NCBI RefSeq assembly: GCF_019218745.1
Contig: NZ_JAHUXA010000001.1
Coordinates: 124,001-188,000 of the forward strand
Source of the DNA: Enterobacter sp. ENT03
GTDB taxonomy: Bacteria; Pseudomonadota; Gammaproteobacteria; Enterobacterales; Enterobacteriaceae
Length of the DNA stretch: 64,000 nt
Reading direction: 5' to 3'
The notes below the pieces were generated by a model. The model was not told the origin of the DNA. It saw nothing but the letters and a program-made list of their open reading frames with translations, and made no database searches. Below, one piece after another: positions 18,051 through 24,711 of this stretch. The position numbers and the translations under genes are program-made. Position 1 is the first letter of the stretch; every line of letters begins with the position of its first letter.

Positions 18051-18872
18051 ATGCGTAAAACCTTTTTGATATTACTGGGATCGTTCTGCTTATTTTCTGC
18101 GGTCGTGCATGCCGATGAAGGCGATGACGAGGCAATGAATGCCGATGAGGTGAAAACGTTGTTTTTCGGTCATGATGATCGCACCCGCGTCACGGACCCT
18201 GAACAGTCTCCCTGGGATGCCATCGGGCAACTGGAAACCGTCAGCGGCAATTTATGTACCGCTACCCTGATCTCCCCGCATCTTGCCCTGACCGCCGGAC
18301 ACTGCCTGCTAACTCCCCCCAACGGCAAACCAGATAAAGTACTGGCGCTGCGCTTTGTGGCACAAAAAGGCATCTGGCGTTATGAAATTCACGGTATCGA
18401 GGGTCGTGTCGATCCGTCACTCGGTAAACGACTCAAACCTGATGGGGATGGCTGGATCGTGCCCTCCGCCGCCGCGCCCTGGGATTTTGGCTTGATTGTG
18501 CTGCGCTATCCGCCGTCCGGCATTACGCCGCTGCCGCTGTTTACCGGCGATCGCGAGGCGTTAACCGCGGCGCTGAAAACCACGGGCCGTCGCGTTACGC
18601 AGTCCGGCTATCCGCAGGATCATCTGGATAACCTCTATAGCCACCAGGATTGTGTGATCACCGGCTGGGCGCAGAGCACAGTATTGTCCCATCAGTGCGA
18701 CACGCTGCCTGGTGATAGCGGTTCGCCGTTGATGATAAAAACCGACGCCGGCTGGCAGCTGATTGGGGTGCAGAGTTCCGCGCCCGCCGCGAAAGATCGC
18801 TGGCGGGCTGATAACCGGGCGATTTCCGTGACCGGTTTTCGGGAGAAACTGAGCGAGCTGGCCGAGGAGTGA
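18051..18872 (+). CDS. ydgD: Secreted trypsin-like serine protease YdgD
   Basis: Chymotrypsin-fold (S1) protease homologue of 273 residues, the E. coli length. A signal peptide is cleaved after VHA (about residue 22). The catalytic triad is visible: His in LTAGHCLL, Asp in DFGLIVLRY, and Ser in [10 protein letters not shown]. Several cysteines fit disulphides in the periplasm. No substrate is established. The stop codon abuts the stop of the convergent GGDEF/EAL gene with no gap (shared TGATCA), so no separate terminator fits between them. Confidence 0.93.
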   Translation: MRKTFLILLGSFCLFSAVVHADEGDDEAMNADEVKTLFFGHDDRTRVTDPEQSPWDAIGQLETVSGNLCTATLISPHLALTAGHCLLTPPNGKPDKVLALRFVAQKGIWRYEIHGIEGRVDPSLGKRLKPDGDGWIVPSAAAPWDFGLIVLRYPPSGITPLPLFTGDREALTAALKTTGRRVTQSGYPQDHLDNLYSHQDCVITGWAQSTVLSHQCDTLPGDSGSPLMIKTDAGWQLIGVQSSAPAAKDRWRADNRAISVTGFREKLSELAEE

Positions 18873-21035
18873 TCATCCGTACCGCTTTTTGCGCAGCGGT
18901 AATAGCGCTGAAATGGGCTGTGGCTGGCTGAAGTAAAAGCCCTGTAACCGATCGCAACCGGCAAGCCGCAGCAATTTCATCTGCTTTTCGTTTTCCACAC
19001 CTTCCGCCGTTACAGACATGCCCAATGCGCTGGCGATGCGGATGGTGCCGCCGACCAGGGCAGCAGCCTGTTCATCTGCATCCACCAGCCCGGCCAGCGA
19101 TTTATCTATTTTGATGCTGTCAAAATTCAGGCGTCGCAAATAGCCAATACTGGAGTAGCCGGTGCCAAAATCATCCAGCGCCACGGTGATCCCCAGCCCT
19201 TTAAGATTGGCGATTGCCGTGCGCGAGCGCTCCGGATTTTCCAGCACATAAGTTTCGGTCACTTCCAGTTGCAGGCGATGCGCCGGGAAGCCGACCGTCT
19301 CCAGCACGCTCGCCACTTTTACTTCAAATTCCGGATCGCGAAACTGCGCGGGGGAAATATTCACCGACAGTTTAAGCTCGTCGAGCGCCTGTAAATCGCT
19401 ACAGGCGCGCCGCAGTACGAACTGACCGAGGCCATAAATCAGGCCGCTGCTTTCCGCCACCGGGATAAACTCATCCGGCCCCAGCGCGCCAGCCGGGCGA
19501 CGGGGCCAGCGCACCAGCGCTTCGACGCCGGTCATTTCCAGCGTATGCGCATCGATAATCGGCTGATACCAGACGTCAAATTCCTCATTTGCCAGCCCGT
19601 TACGAATATCATTTTCAATGATCAGTTTACGTTCGCGCGCGCTGTTTAACGCGGCGTCATAGTGGGTGATGCGGCCTTTGCCAGTCATTTTTGAGTGGTA
19701 CATGGCGATGTCGGCACGGCGGAATAATTCGGTACTGGTGCAGTCACCCTGCATGCTGCTGGCGATGCCGATACTGACGGTAATATGAATACTGCGCTCA
19801 TCCAGCCGCACCGGCGCATTGAACCAGGAGAGCACCAGCATCGCAAAAATTGCGCTCTTTTCATGCGCATTATCGCCATGCATGGTCATCGCAAATTCAT
19901 CGCCGCCCATGCGTGACAGCATGCCGCCATGCGGCACTTTTTCCTGCAGGCTACGGGCGATAGCGACGATCAATTTATCTCCCACGTCATGCCCGTAGAC
20001 ATCGTTCACATCTTTAAAGCCATCCAGATCCATAAATACCACGCTGATGGTGTCGGTATCGCCGGATTGATTCAGTTGCTCCAGCCGCTCGATTAACGCA
20101 CGGCGGTTGGGCAGGCCACTGAGCCAGTCGGTCACCGCAATGCGCCGCGCCAGTTTTTCACCACGCGAGAGTTTATACAGCCCGGCGCTGGTCAGCAGGA
20201 TAAAGAGCAGGATCAGTAGCGTCACCAGGCCGACAATCTGGCGGATTTCCCAGGCCGCCGCCTGTGCCGCCTGCGCGCCGGGAAGATGAGGATCCCAGCT
20301 CAGATAACCGAGAGTCTCCCCCGCCGAGCTGCGCAATGGGATGCTGGACGGCGAAGGCAGGGTATCGCTAAAAGTGAGGTGGTTGATCTGGAAGGTATCC
20401 CCCAGATCTTTAATAAGCTTAGGATCCAGATGGCGGGTGATCACCAGATAACGACGGGTATGATCATTGACTTCCAGACGTCCGGTCATCGGTCTGATAA
20501 GCCCGATACCGATAAAAGCCACGCCATGACGCGTGCGGGTGATCCCGGCGTAAATGGTATTATCGTCCGGCAGCGCGTGCTGATTATGATCGATTAACGC
20601 CTTCAGACCTGCGCCAAAAAAATCCAGATTCTTTTCGGTGAACGGCTCCCGGCTAAAGGAGCCCCACAGCAGGGTGAAATTCTCATCCAGCACGAAGGTC
20701 CCATCATAAAGATTATTGACCTTAACCCCCGTTCCCCAACTGTTATATAACCAGGTGTTATTGACCTGTGGACTGTAGACCTCGCGCACGGCATCATCCC
20801 AGACGGCGTTATCGAGCACCAGCGACCACACCCGATTCACCGACGTCTGGATTGCCCCCTGTACCGAGAGCGCCGAACGGTGTTCATCAATTTCATTCGT
20901 TTTGGAGCTGATAAGGTGCAGCGAGAGGTAGATCAGGGCAACAACGGAAATAACCAGACCAATGCCCGCCACAAAGATCATGACGGATAACGTTCGTGCG
21001 GTGGGAAGATTACGCCAGCTGAAGGGTTTAAACAT
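18873..21035 (-). CDS. Membrane-bound GGDEF/EAL cyclic-di-GMP protein with CHASE4-like sensor
   Basis: A 720-residue protein with an N-terminal transmembrane helix (about 15-37), a periplasmic CHASE4-like sensory region (about 40-245), a second helix (about 267-290), then GGDEF and EAL domains. The diguanylate cyclase site SRMGGDEFAMTM is intact. The phosphodiesterase motifs EALVRWPR, NISPAQFRDPEF and DDFGTGYSSIGYLRRL are also intact. Either or both activities may operate; phosphodiesterase is more usual for such pairs. E. coli K-12 has nothing here between ydgD and mdtI. It is read leftwards, downstream of mdtI on the same strand with about 100 bp between. Confidence 0.92.
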   Translation of the reverse strand: MFKPFSWRNLPTARTLSVMIFVAGIGLVISVVALIYLSLHLISSKTNEIDEHRSALSVQGAIQTSVNRVWSLVLDNAVWDDAVREVYSPQVNNTWLYNSWGTGVKVNNLYDGTFVLDENFTLLWGSFSREPFTEKNLDFFGAGLKALIDHNQHALPDDNTIYAGITRTRHGVAFIGIGLIRPMTGRLEVNDHTRRYLVITRHLDPKLIKDLGDTFQINHLTFSDTLPSPSSIPLRSSAGETLGYLSWDPHLPGAQAAQAAAWEIRQIVGLVTLLILLFILLTSAGLYKLSRGEKLARRIAVTDWLSGLPNRRALIERLEQLNQSGDTDTISVVFMDLDGFKDVNDVYGHDVGDKLIVAIARSLQEKVPHGGMLSRMGGDEFAMTMHGDNAHEKSAIFAMLVLSWFNAPVRLDERSIHITVSIGIASSMQGDCTSTELFRRADIAMYHSKMTGKGRITHYDAALNSARERKLIIENDIRNGLANEEFDVWYQPIIDAHTLEMTGVEALVRWPRRPAGALGPDEFIPVAESSGLIYGLGQFVLRRACSDLQALDELKLSVNISPAQFRDPEFEVKVASVLETVGFPAHRLQLEVTETYVLENPERSRTAIANLKGLGITVALDDFGTGYSSIGYLRRLNFDSIKIDKSLAGLVDADEQAAALVGGTIRIASALGMSVTAEGVENEKQMKLLRLAGCDRLQGFYFSQPQPISALLPLRKKRYG

Positions 21036-21136
21036 TCACCGCTCTCTTATGCGCCTGAAAAGGCTGTTATCTTTTTAATTTAAGTAAGAATAAGCGTAGC
21101 TGATTTCGCCGCCAGCGGCAGCCGACGGCGATCACA

Positions 21137-21466
21137 TCAGGCAAGTTTAATCAGCACCATACCGACAATCAGCAGCAGTACCCCGGCCCATCCTTTTTTA
21201 TTCAGGCGCTGAGAAAACAGGATCCAGCCTGCCGCCAGCGTCGCGGCGATACCGAAACCGCCCCACAATGCATAAGCAACGGACAAATCAATGCCTTTCA
21301 CCGCCTGCGACAGCGCACTAAACGCGGCGAGCACCGCAGCCAGCGATAACACGCCATACGTTTTTCGACGAAAACCGTCCGAGAACTTCAGCAGGATGTT
21401 GGCGATGATTTCCAGCAAAATGGCGACGCCAAGCCAGGCTCCATGTTGCCACTCAAAGGGTTGCAT
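21137..21466 (-). CDS. mdtI: Spermidine exporter subunit MdtI (SMR family)
   Basis: Small multidrug resistance-family protein of 109 residues with four helices. It has the family core [20 protein letters not shown], nearly identical to E. coli MdtI. MdtI and MdtJ form a heteromeric exporter of spermidine. The start at 21466 ([13 protein letters not shown]) gives the E. coli length; the longer frame to 21511 is only overlap with mdtJ. It overlaps the end of mdtJ by 14 bp, so translation is coupled. Confidence 0.95.
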   Translation of the reverse strand: MQPFEWQHGAWLGVAILLEIIANILLKFSDGFRRKTYGVLSLAAVLAAFSALSQAVKGIDLSVAYALWGGFGIAATLAAGWILFSQRLNKKGWAGVLLLIVGMVLIKLA

Positions 21467-21803
21467 GGTCAGACTCCCTGGCTTTACGGGTGCCGGACTT
21501 GATGAGCGCAATGCCCACCACCAGTGTGGTCAACCCCGCCACTTTCATCACCGTCAGGCTTTCATCAAACCACGTCACGCTACATAAGGTTATCAATAAG
21601 ATGCCGATCCCTTCCCACAGGGCGTAAGCGACGCCAAGGGCGATTTTTTTAACGGCAAATGACAGAAAAATATACGATAAGGCGATCATCGCCAGCATTA
21701 AAATAAACCCGGTGTTTCCGCCCGACACGCTTGCCCATTTCATCGACAGCGTACCAATAATTTCAGCCAGAATGGCCAGCGCCAGTAAGATCCAGTAACG
21801 CAT
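21453..21803 (-). CDS. mdtJ: Spermidine exporter subunit MdtJ (SMR family)
   Basis: SMR-family protein of 116 residues with four helices. The segment [20 protein letters not shown] is identical to E. coli MdtJ. The start at 21803 ([11 protein letters not shown]) has AGGAGA at good spacing; the upstream M at 21818 does not. It pairs with MdtI for spermidine efflux, complementing SpeG acetylation at 4415. A 116-nt leader upstream holds a candidate regulatory ORF. Confidence 0.95.
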   Translation of the reverse strand: MRYWILLALAILAEIIGTLSMKWASVSGGNTGFILMLAMIALSYIFLSFAVKKIALGVAYALWEGIGILLITLCSVTWFDESLTVMKVAGLTTLVVGIALIKSGTRKARESDHATL

Positions 21804-21918
21804 CACGCTCTCCTGCATGAGAATATTATTTTTCGCGACTTACGATAAATCGCAAACCTGAAAACAGTTGATGTTAGCCGCGCGCATTATGCGCAAGCTG
21901 ATGCAGAGAGAAAATGGG

Positions 21919-22017
21919 CTAAAGCGCGGAGCGCCAGTGCTGGTCGCCAGCGAGCAAGTGAGCGGTAGAAGAGATTACGAGAGGGATAAAGCGAAGTGAC
22001 CTGCAATTGTTATCCAT
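21919..22017 (-). CDS. Candidate leader ORF upstream of mdtJI (MdtU-like position)
   Basis: A 32-residue ORF beginning MDNNCRSLRFIPLVIS and ending GDQHWRSAL on the mdtJ strand, 115 bp before the mdtJ start. In E. coli the mdtJI mRNA has an upstream ORF of about 34 codons, mdtU, whose translation responds to spermidine and controls mdtJI. Position, size and strand agree with that. I cannot recall the MdtU sequence well enough to claim identity. The ribosome site is weak (GGAT about 12 nt upstream). The opposite strand is also open over almost the same span, so coding is not certain. Confidence 0.45.
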   Translation of the reverse strand: MDNNCRSLRFIPLVISSTAHLLAGDQHWRSAL

Positions 22018-22201
22018 AAAATTACAATTATCCGCGTATTGCTTCTCGTCCTGCGGATGAAAATTGTCCTCTGTTGTTGAAGTTGAGTATTAAACACGGA
22101 ATATTTCTACCATAAACATTGTGGAGAAGGATAAAATTTTCAATTCTTTACCAACTGGCTGGGTTATTTTTTGGACATCTTTACTATCAGCCAAAAATAA
22201 T

Positions 22202-22227
22202 AAAGGGTGCCAGGCACCCTTTATTTT
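22202..22227. terminator. Strong hairpin terminator beside the 47-aa ORF
   Basis: The 9-bp stem AAAGGGTGC / GCACCCTTT with a 3-nt loop is flanked by TATTTTTAA on the plus side. It lies 17 bp downstream of the stop of the minus-strand small gene at 22244-22387. It reads better as a plus-strand terminator but can serve both directions. Confidence 0.65.
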
Positions 22228-22243
22228 TAATACGTGACGGATA

Positions 22244-22387
22244 TTAGCTCGCCTTGAAAGGATCTTTGTGGTCATCCTGACTGTCATCACGCTTACGGGG
22301 CATCTCGCCCTGCTTCGCCGGGTTGTCTTTGACCGGGCGCTGCTGTTCAGCTGCTGTGCTGTGAGCTGGTTGAGAGTGATTTGTCAT
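22244..22387 (-). CDS. Small hydrophilic protein (47 aa), unknown
   Basis: A 47-residue ORF beginning MTNHSQPAHSTAAEQQ and ending HKDPFKAS. It has no hydrophobic segment and is rich in Gln, Lys, Asp and Arg, so it is probably disordered and cytosolic. The Shine-Dalgarno ACAGGAGGCC is near ideal at 3-6 nt before the ATG, and a strong hairpin follows the stop; together they make it a convincing gene. I do not recognise the family. Small disordered proteins like this are often stationary-phase or stress induced, but nothing in the sequence proves that. Confidence 0.72.
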   Translation of the reverse strand: MTNHSQPAHSTAAEQQRPVKDNPAKQGEMPRKRDDSQDDHKDPFKAS

Positions 22388-22443
22388 GTCGGCCTCCTGT
22401 TATCTTGTCTTTTTAGTTTAGTCGATAATCGCCGAACGGGTAT

Positions 22444-22881
22444 TTAACGAGCAATCTCGCTCTCGCTGCGCTTTTTCTTGACCCTGGGAACAGGGCGATT
22501 AATTGCATAACCTTCATTCAGAAAAGCATAATTATCCATTAACTGATCTTCTTCATGTTCACCCGTCCATAAGCCGGAGAGCGCATTAAAGTTCATGGTC
22601 TGTTCTCCGTCAGGCGTTTCGACATAATAATCACCGGTTTTCAGATAGCCTGCTGAAAACATAACGCGGCGATGACTGTTGGTTTTCATTTTGTATTCAA
22701 TCTTACGAAAACCTGTTGGTACGGCGCGATATATATATAAAGGCAAATGGGTAATTTTAAAATCCCCTAACCCGGCGATAACTTCCCCATCACGCATAAG
22801 TACGACGTCCTCAACCATAAGGTTTATTGGAACCGTATTATCCTGCTGATGATTCTCCGCCTTAAAATATACAAAGTTCAT
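22444..22881 (-). CDS. Hypothetical protein (145 aa)
   Basis: A protein of 145 residues beginning MNFVYFKAENHQQDN, with no signal peptide or membrane helix. It is predicted to be beta-rich in the middle (YVETPDGEQTMNFNALSGLW) and has a strongly basic tail (VPRVKKKRSESEIAR). The start at 22881 is chosen because GGAGAA precedes it at good spacing; the frame is open eight codons further. I do not recognise the family. It lies 56 bp upstream of the 47-aa ORF on the same strand, so the two may be one transcript. Base composition is more AT-rich than its neighbours, which hints at acquisition. Confidence 0.72.
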   Translation of the reverse strand: MNFVYFKAENHQQDNTVPINLMVEDVVLMRDGEVIAGLGDFKITHLPLYIYRAVPTGFRKIEYKMKTNSHRRVMFSAGYLKTGDYYVETPDGEQTMNFNALSGLWTGEHEEDQLMDNYAFLNEGYAINRPVPRVKKKRSESEIAR

Positions 22882-23102
22882 GCTTTCTCCATTCCGCAGA
22901 TACAATCTATCTGTATTAAGTTATAGCGCATAACGCAGCGGCAAAGAATTAATTAAGATTCCGCTGAGAGGCAGGGTTAATGAGAAAGTATGAACGAGTG
23001 GTTTATATTTAATACGTTATTCAGCAGGATAGTGAGCGGGAAAGCTATATCGCAGCAGGCACAGGTGAATCAACGGACTGCTGCGGTTTGCGAGGGACAG
23101 AC

Positions 23103-23342
23103 TCAGGCGACTTTCGTTTCCAGCGGTGCTTCACATTCACGCAGGCTGCGCTGCAAATCATAAATCAGACTGCGAACCATCTCAGGTGAAAGACTAAAGA
23201 ACTGCGAATCAAAGGTACTGGCGCCCACCGAATGAGGTGATGTGCTGTAGCCAAACTTTACAACAACGTTACTACGATTCTCAACCGGACCAACCTGCCA
23301 GCCAACGACCGGAAAGGCAGGAAACACGGGCTCAATGCTCAT
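23103..23342 (-). CDS. Small BssS-like protein (79 aa)
   Basis: A 79-residue protein beginning MSIEPVFPAFPVVGWQVGPV. The pattern P-VGW, a valine-rich strand (NVVVKFGYST) and a C-terminal helix with LSPEMVRSLIYDLQRSL resembles the biofilm regulator BssS (YceP). That is recognition by eye, not by alignment. The start at 23342 follows AAGGAGA with 6-nt spacing; the longer frame to 23375 is rejected. BssS affects biofilm and signalling in E. coli by an unclear route. Two RcsB-like boxes lie upstream in the divergent space shared with the SDR gene. Confidence 0.65.
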   Translation of the reverse strand: MSIEPVFPAFPVVGWQVGPVENRSNVVVKFGYSTSPHSVGASTFDSQFFSLSPEMVRSLIYDLQRSLRECEAPLETKVA

Positions 23343-23479
23343 CCTAAATCTCCTTATAAATTCGATGTTTTTCACATGGTTAACATTACAACACGCGAGT
23401 CACGACATGTTTAACCGATCAAAAAACAGTGCAAGGCCATCACTTTCTAAAACGATGCTTGCTAATCAGGCTCCAGTGT

Positions 23480-23493
23480 CAGGAATTATCTTA
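23480..23493 (-). promoter_or_regulatory. Candidate RcsB box 1
   Basis: Read on the minus strand, TAAGATAATTCCTG matches 11 of 14 positions of the RcsAB/RcsB consensus TAAGAATATTCCTA. It lies 138 bp upstream of the BssS-like start. Confidence 0.35.
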
Positions 23494-23525
23494 GCCTAAT
23501 GGCTAATACTCACAAGTGTATTTCG

Positions 23526-23539
23526 TAAGAAATATCTTA
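23526..23539 (+). promoter_or_regulatory. Candidate RcsB box 2
   Basis: TAAGAAATATCTTA matches 10 of 14 positions of the RcsB consensus and is nearly palindromic. It is 32 bp from box 1. The region is AT-rich, so chance matches are possible. Confidence 0.3.
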
Positions 23540-23733
23540 TTTAAGGAATAATCCGTTTTTTAAGGTTATCGAATCGTTCTGACCCAGTAATTCTGCCCCA
23601 CTCGATTAACAAAAAAGAACATTTTTTAAACATACACCCTTATTTAGGGCAGGTAGATCCTAATATATAAGAAGTAAAGTTATTAAAATAAATATTAATT
23701 ATTATAGAAAATTTTCGCGCAGCGCTGATTTCG

Positions 23734-23743
23734 TGTCTAGGGT
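23734..23743 (+). promoter_or_regulatory. Sigma-S-like -10 upstream of the SDR gene
   Basis: TGTCTAGGGTTAA has the extended TG, the CTA core and the TTAA end of stationary-phase -10 elements (8 of 11 positions of KCTAYACTTAA). It would place a transcription start about 25 bp before the SDR ATG. Confidence 0.35.
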
Positions 23744-23775
23744 TAATACGTGTTTTTATCAACGAGGCGGATATA

Positions 23776-24660
23776 ATGACCAACCAGGATAACAAACTTT
23801 CGCAATACCCACGTCCACCGTTCCCTGAGCAGCCGCAACAGGCACCAGGCCTTGCCTCTGAGATGAAGCCGCTCCCCGATCATGGCGAAACTCGCTATAT
23901 CGGCTCTGGCCGTCTGGCAGGTAAAAAGGCGCTCATTACCGGTGGCGATTCAGGCATAGGTCGTGCCGTGGCCATTGCCTATGCACGTGAAGGTGCTGAC
24001 GTGGCGATTAACTATTTACCGGAAGAAGAATCCGATGCGGAAGCCGTCATTGCTCTGATTCAGGCCGAAGGCCGTACCGCCGTGGCCCTGCCCGGCGATA
24101 TTCGTTCGGAAACTTTTTGCCAGCAATTAGTGGTGGAAGCCATTAATAAGCTCGGTGGCTTAGATATTCTGGTGAACAACGCGGGCCGTCAGCAGTTCTG
24201 TGAATCTATTGAAGATCTGACGACCGAGGCGTTTGACGATACCTTCAAAACCAACGTGTATGCGCCGTTCTGGATCACCAAAGCGGCTGTACCGCACCTG
24301 AAAGAAGGCGCGGTGATCATCAATACCTCGTCCGTACAGGCGTTTAATCCAAGCGATATTCTGCTGGATTACGCACAGACCAAAGCCTGTAACGTGGCCT
24401 TTACCAAGGCGCTCGCTAAGCAGCTGGGTAAGAAAGGTATCCGCGTAAATGCGGTGGCCCCCGGTCCATACTGGACGCCGTTGCAGTCCAGCGGCGGTCA
24501 GCCGCAGGAAAAAGTGAAAGCCTTCGGTGAGAGCGCGCCGCTGGGCCGTCCGGGTCAGCCAGTAGAAATTGCCCCGCTGTATGTGCTGTTCGCCTCTGAC
24601 GAAAGCTCCTTCGCCTCCGGGCAGGTCTGGTGCTCCGATGGTGGTACCGGCACCGTGTAA
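23776..24660 (+). CDS. Short-chain dehydrogenase/reductase, general-stress type (YghA-like)
   Basis: NAD(P)-dependent SDR of 294 residues in the longer 'diverse' stress subgroup, like E. coli YghA and Bacillus general stress protein 39. A 40-residue proline-rich head precedes the Rossmann motif TGGDSGIGRAVAIAYAREGA. NNAG (VNNAGRQQ), the active-site serine (NTSSVQAF) and tyrosine-lysine (DYAQTKACN) are present. The substrate is unknown. It is followed by a strong terminator, with the GH15 gene starting 20 bp beyond it. A sigma-S-like -10 suggests stationary-phase expression. Confidence 0.9.
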   Translation: MTNQDNKLSQYPRPPFPEQPQQAPGLASEMKPLPDHGETRYIGSGRLAGKKALITGGDSGIGRAVAIAYAREGADVAINYLPEEESDAEAVIALIQAEGRTAVALPGDIRSETFCQQLVVEAINKLGGLDILVNNAGRQQFCESIEDLTTEAFDDTFKTNVYAPFWITKAAVPHLKEGAVIINTSSVQAFNPSDILLDYAQTKACNVAFTKALAKQLGKKGIRVNAVAPGPYWTPLQSSGGQPQEKVKAFGESAPLGRPGQPVEIAPLYVLFASDESSFASGQVWCSDGGTGTV

Positions 24661-24663
24661 CAT

Positions 24664-24691
24664 AATGGCAGGCCTCGCCTGCCATTTTTCT
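24664..24691 (+). terminator. Rho-independent terminator between the SDR and GH15 genes
   Basis: The perfect 10-bp stem AATGGCAGGC / GCCTGCCATT with loop CTC is followed by TTTCTTTT. It starts 3 bp after the SDR stop. The GH15 start codon is only 20 bp further, leaving no room for a normal promoter between them. Confidence 0.85.
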
Positions 24692-24711
24692 TTTCGCAGG
24701 ATAGCGTGTCG

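Larger units (their letters stand above)
21804..22243. other. 440-bp non-coding stretch upstream of mdtJ
   Basis: Apart from the candidate leader ORF, this stretch holds a repeated AT-rich motif: CAATTGTTATCC at about 22003 and CAATTATCCGC at about 22025. It also holds the terminator at 22202. The E. coli gene tqsA, expected between mdtJ and pntB, is absent. A 66-codon minus-strand open frame over 22090-22290 looks accidental. Confidence 0.5.
23343..23775. other. 433-bp divergent control region between the BssS-like and SDR genes
   Basis: AT-rich intergenic region between two divergently read genes. I see two RcsB-like boxes, an inverted repeat TTAGCC-TAAT-GGCTAA (23491-23506) and a sigma-S-like -10 near the SDR gene. 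No ORF with a ribosome site was found. Confidence 0.5.

Noticed and set aside
21901-21999. 33-codon plus-strand ORF beginning MQRENGLKRGAP upstream of mdtJ
   Set aside because: No Shine-Dalgarno. It lies antisense to the candidate leader ORF, which fits the known mdtU layout better.
22090-22290. 66-codon minus-strand frame in the mdtJ upstream gap
   Set aside because: It overlaps the well-supported 47-aa ORF out of frame and runs through a terminator hairpin.
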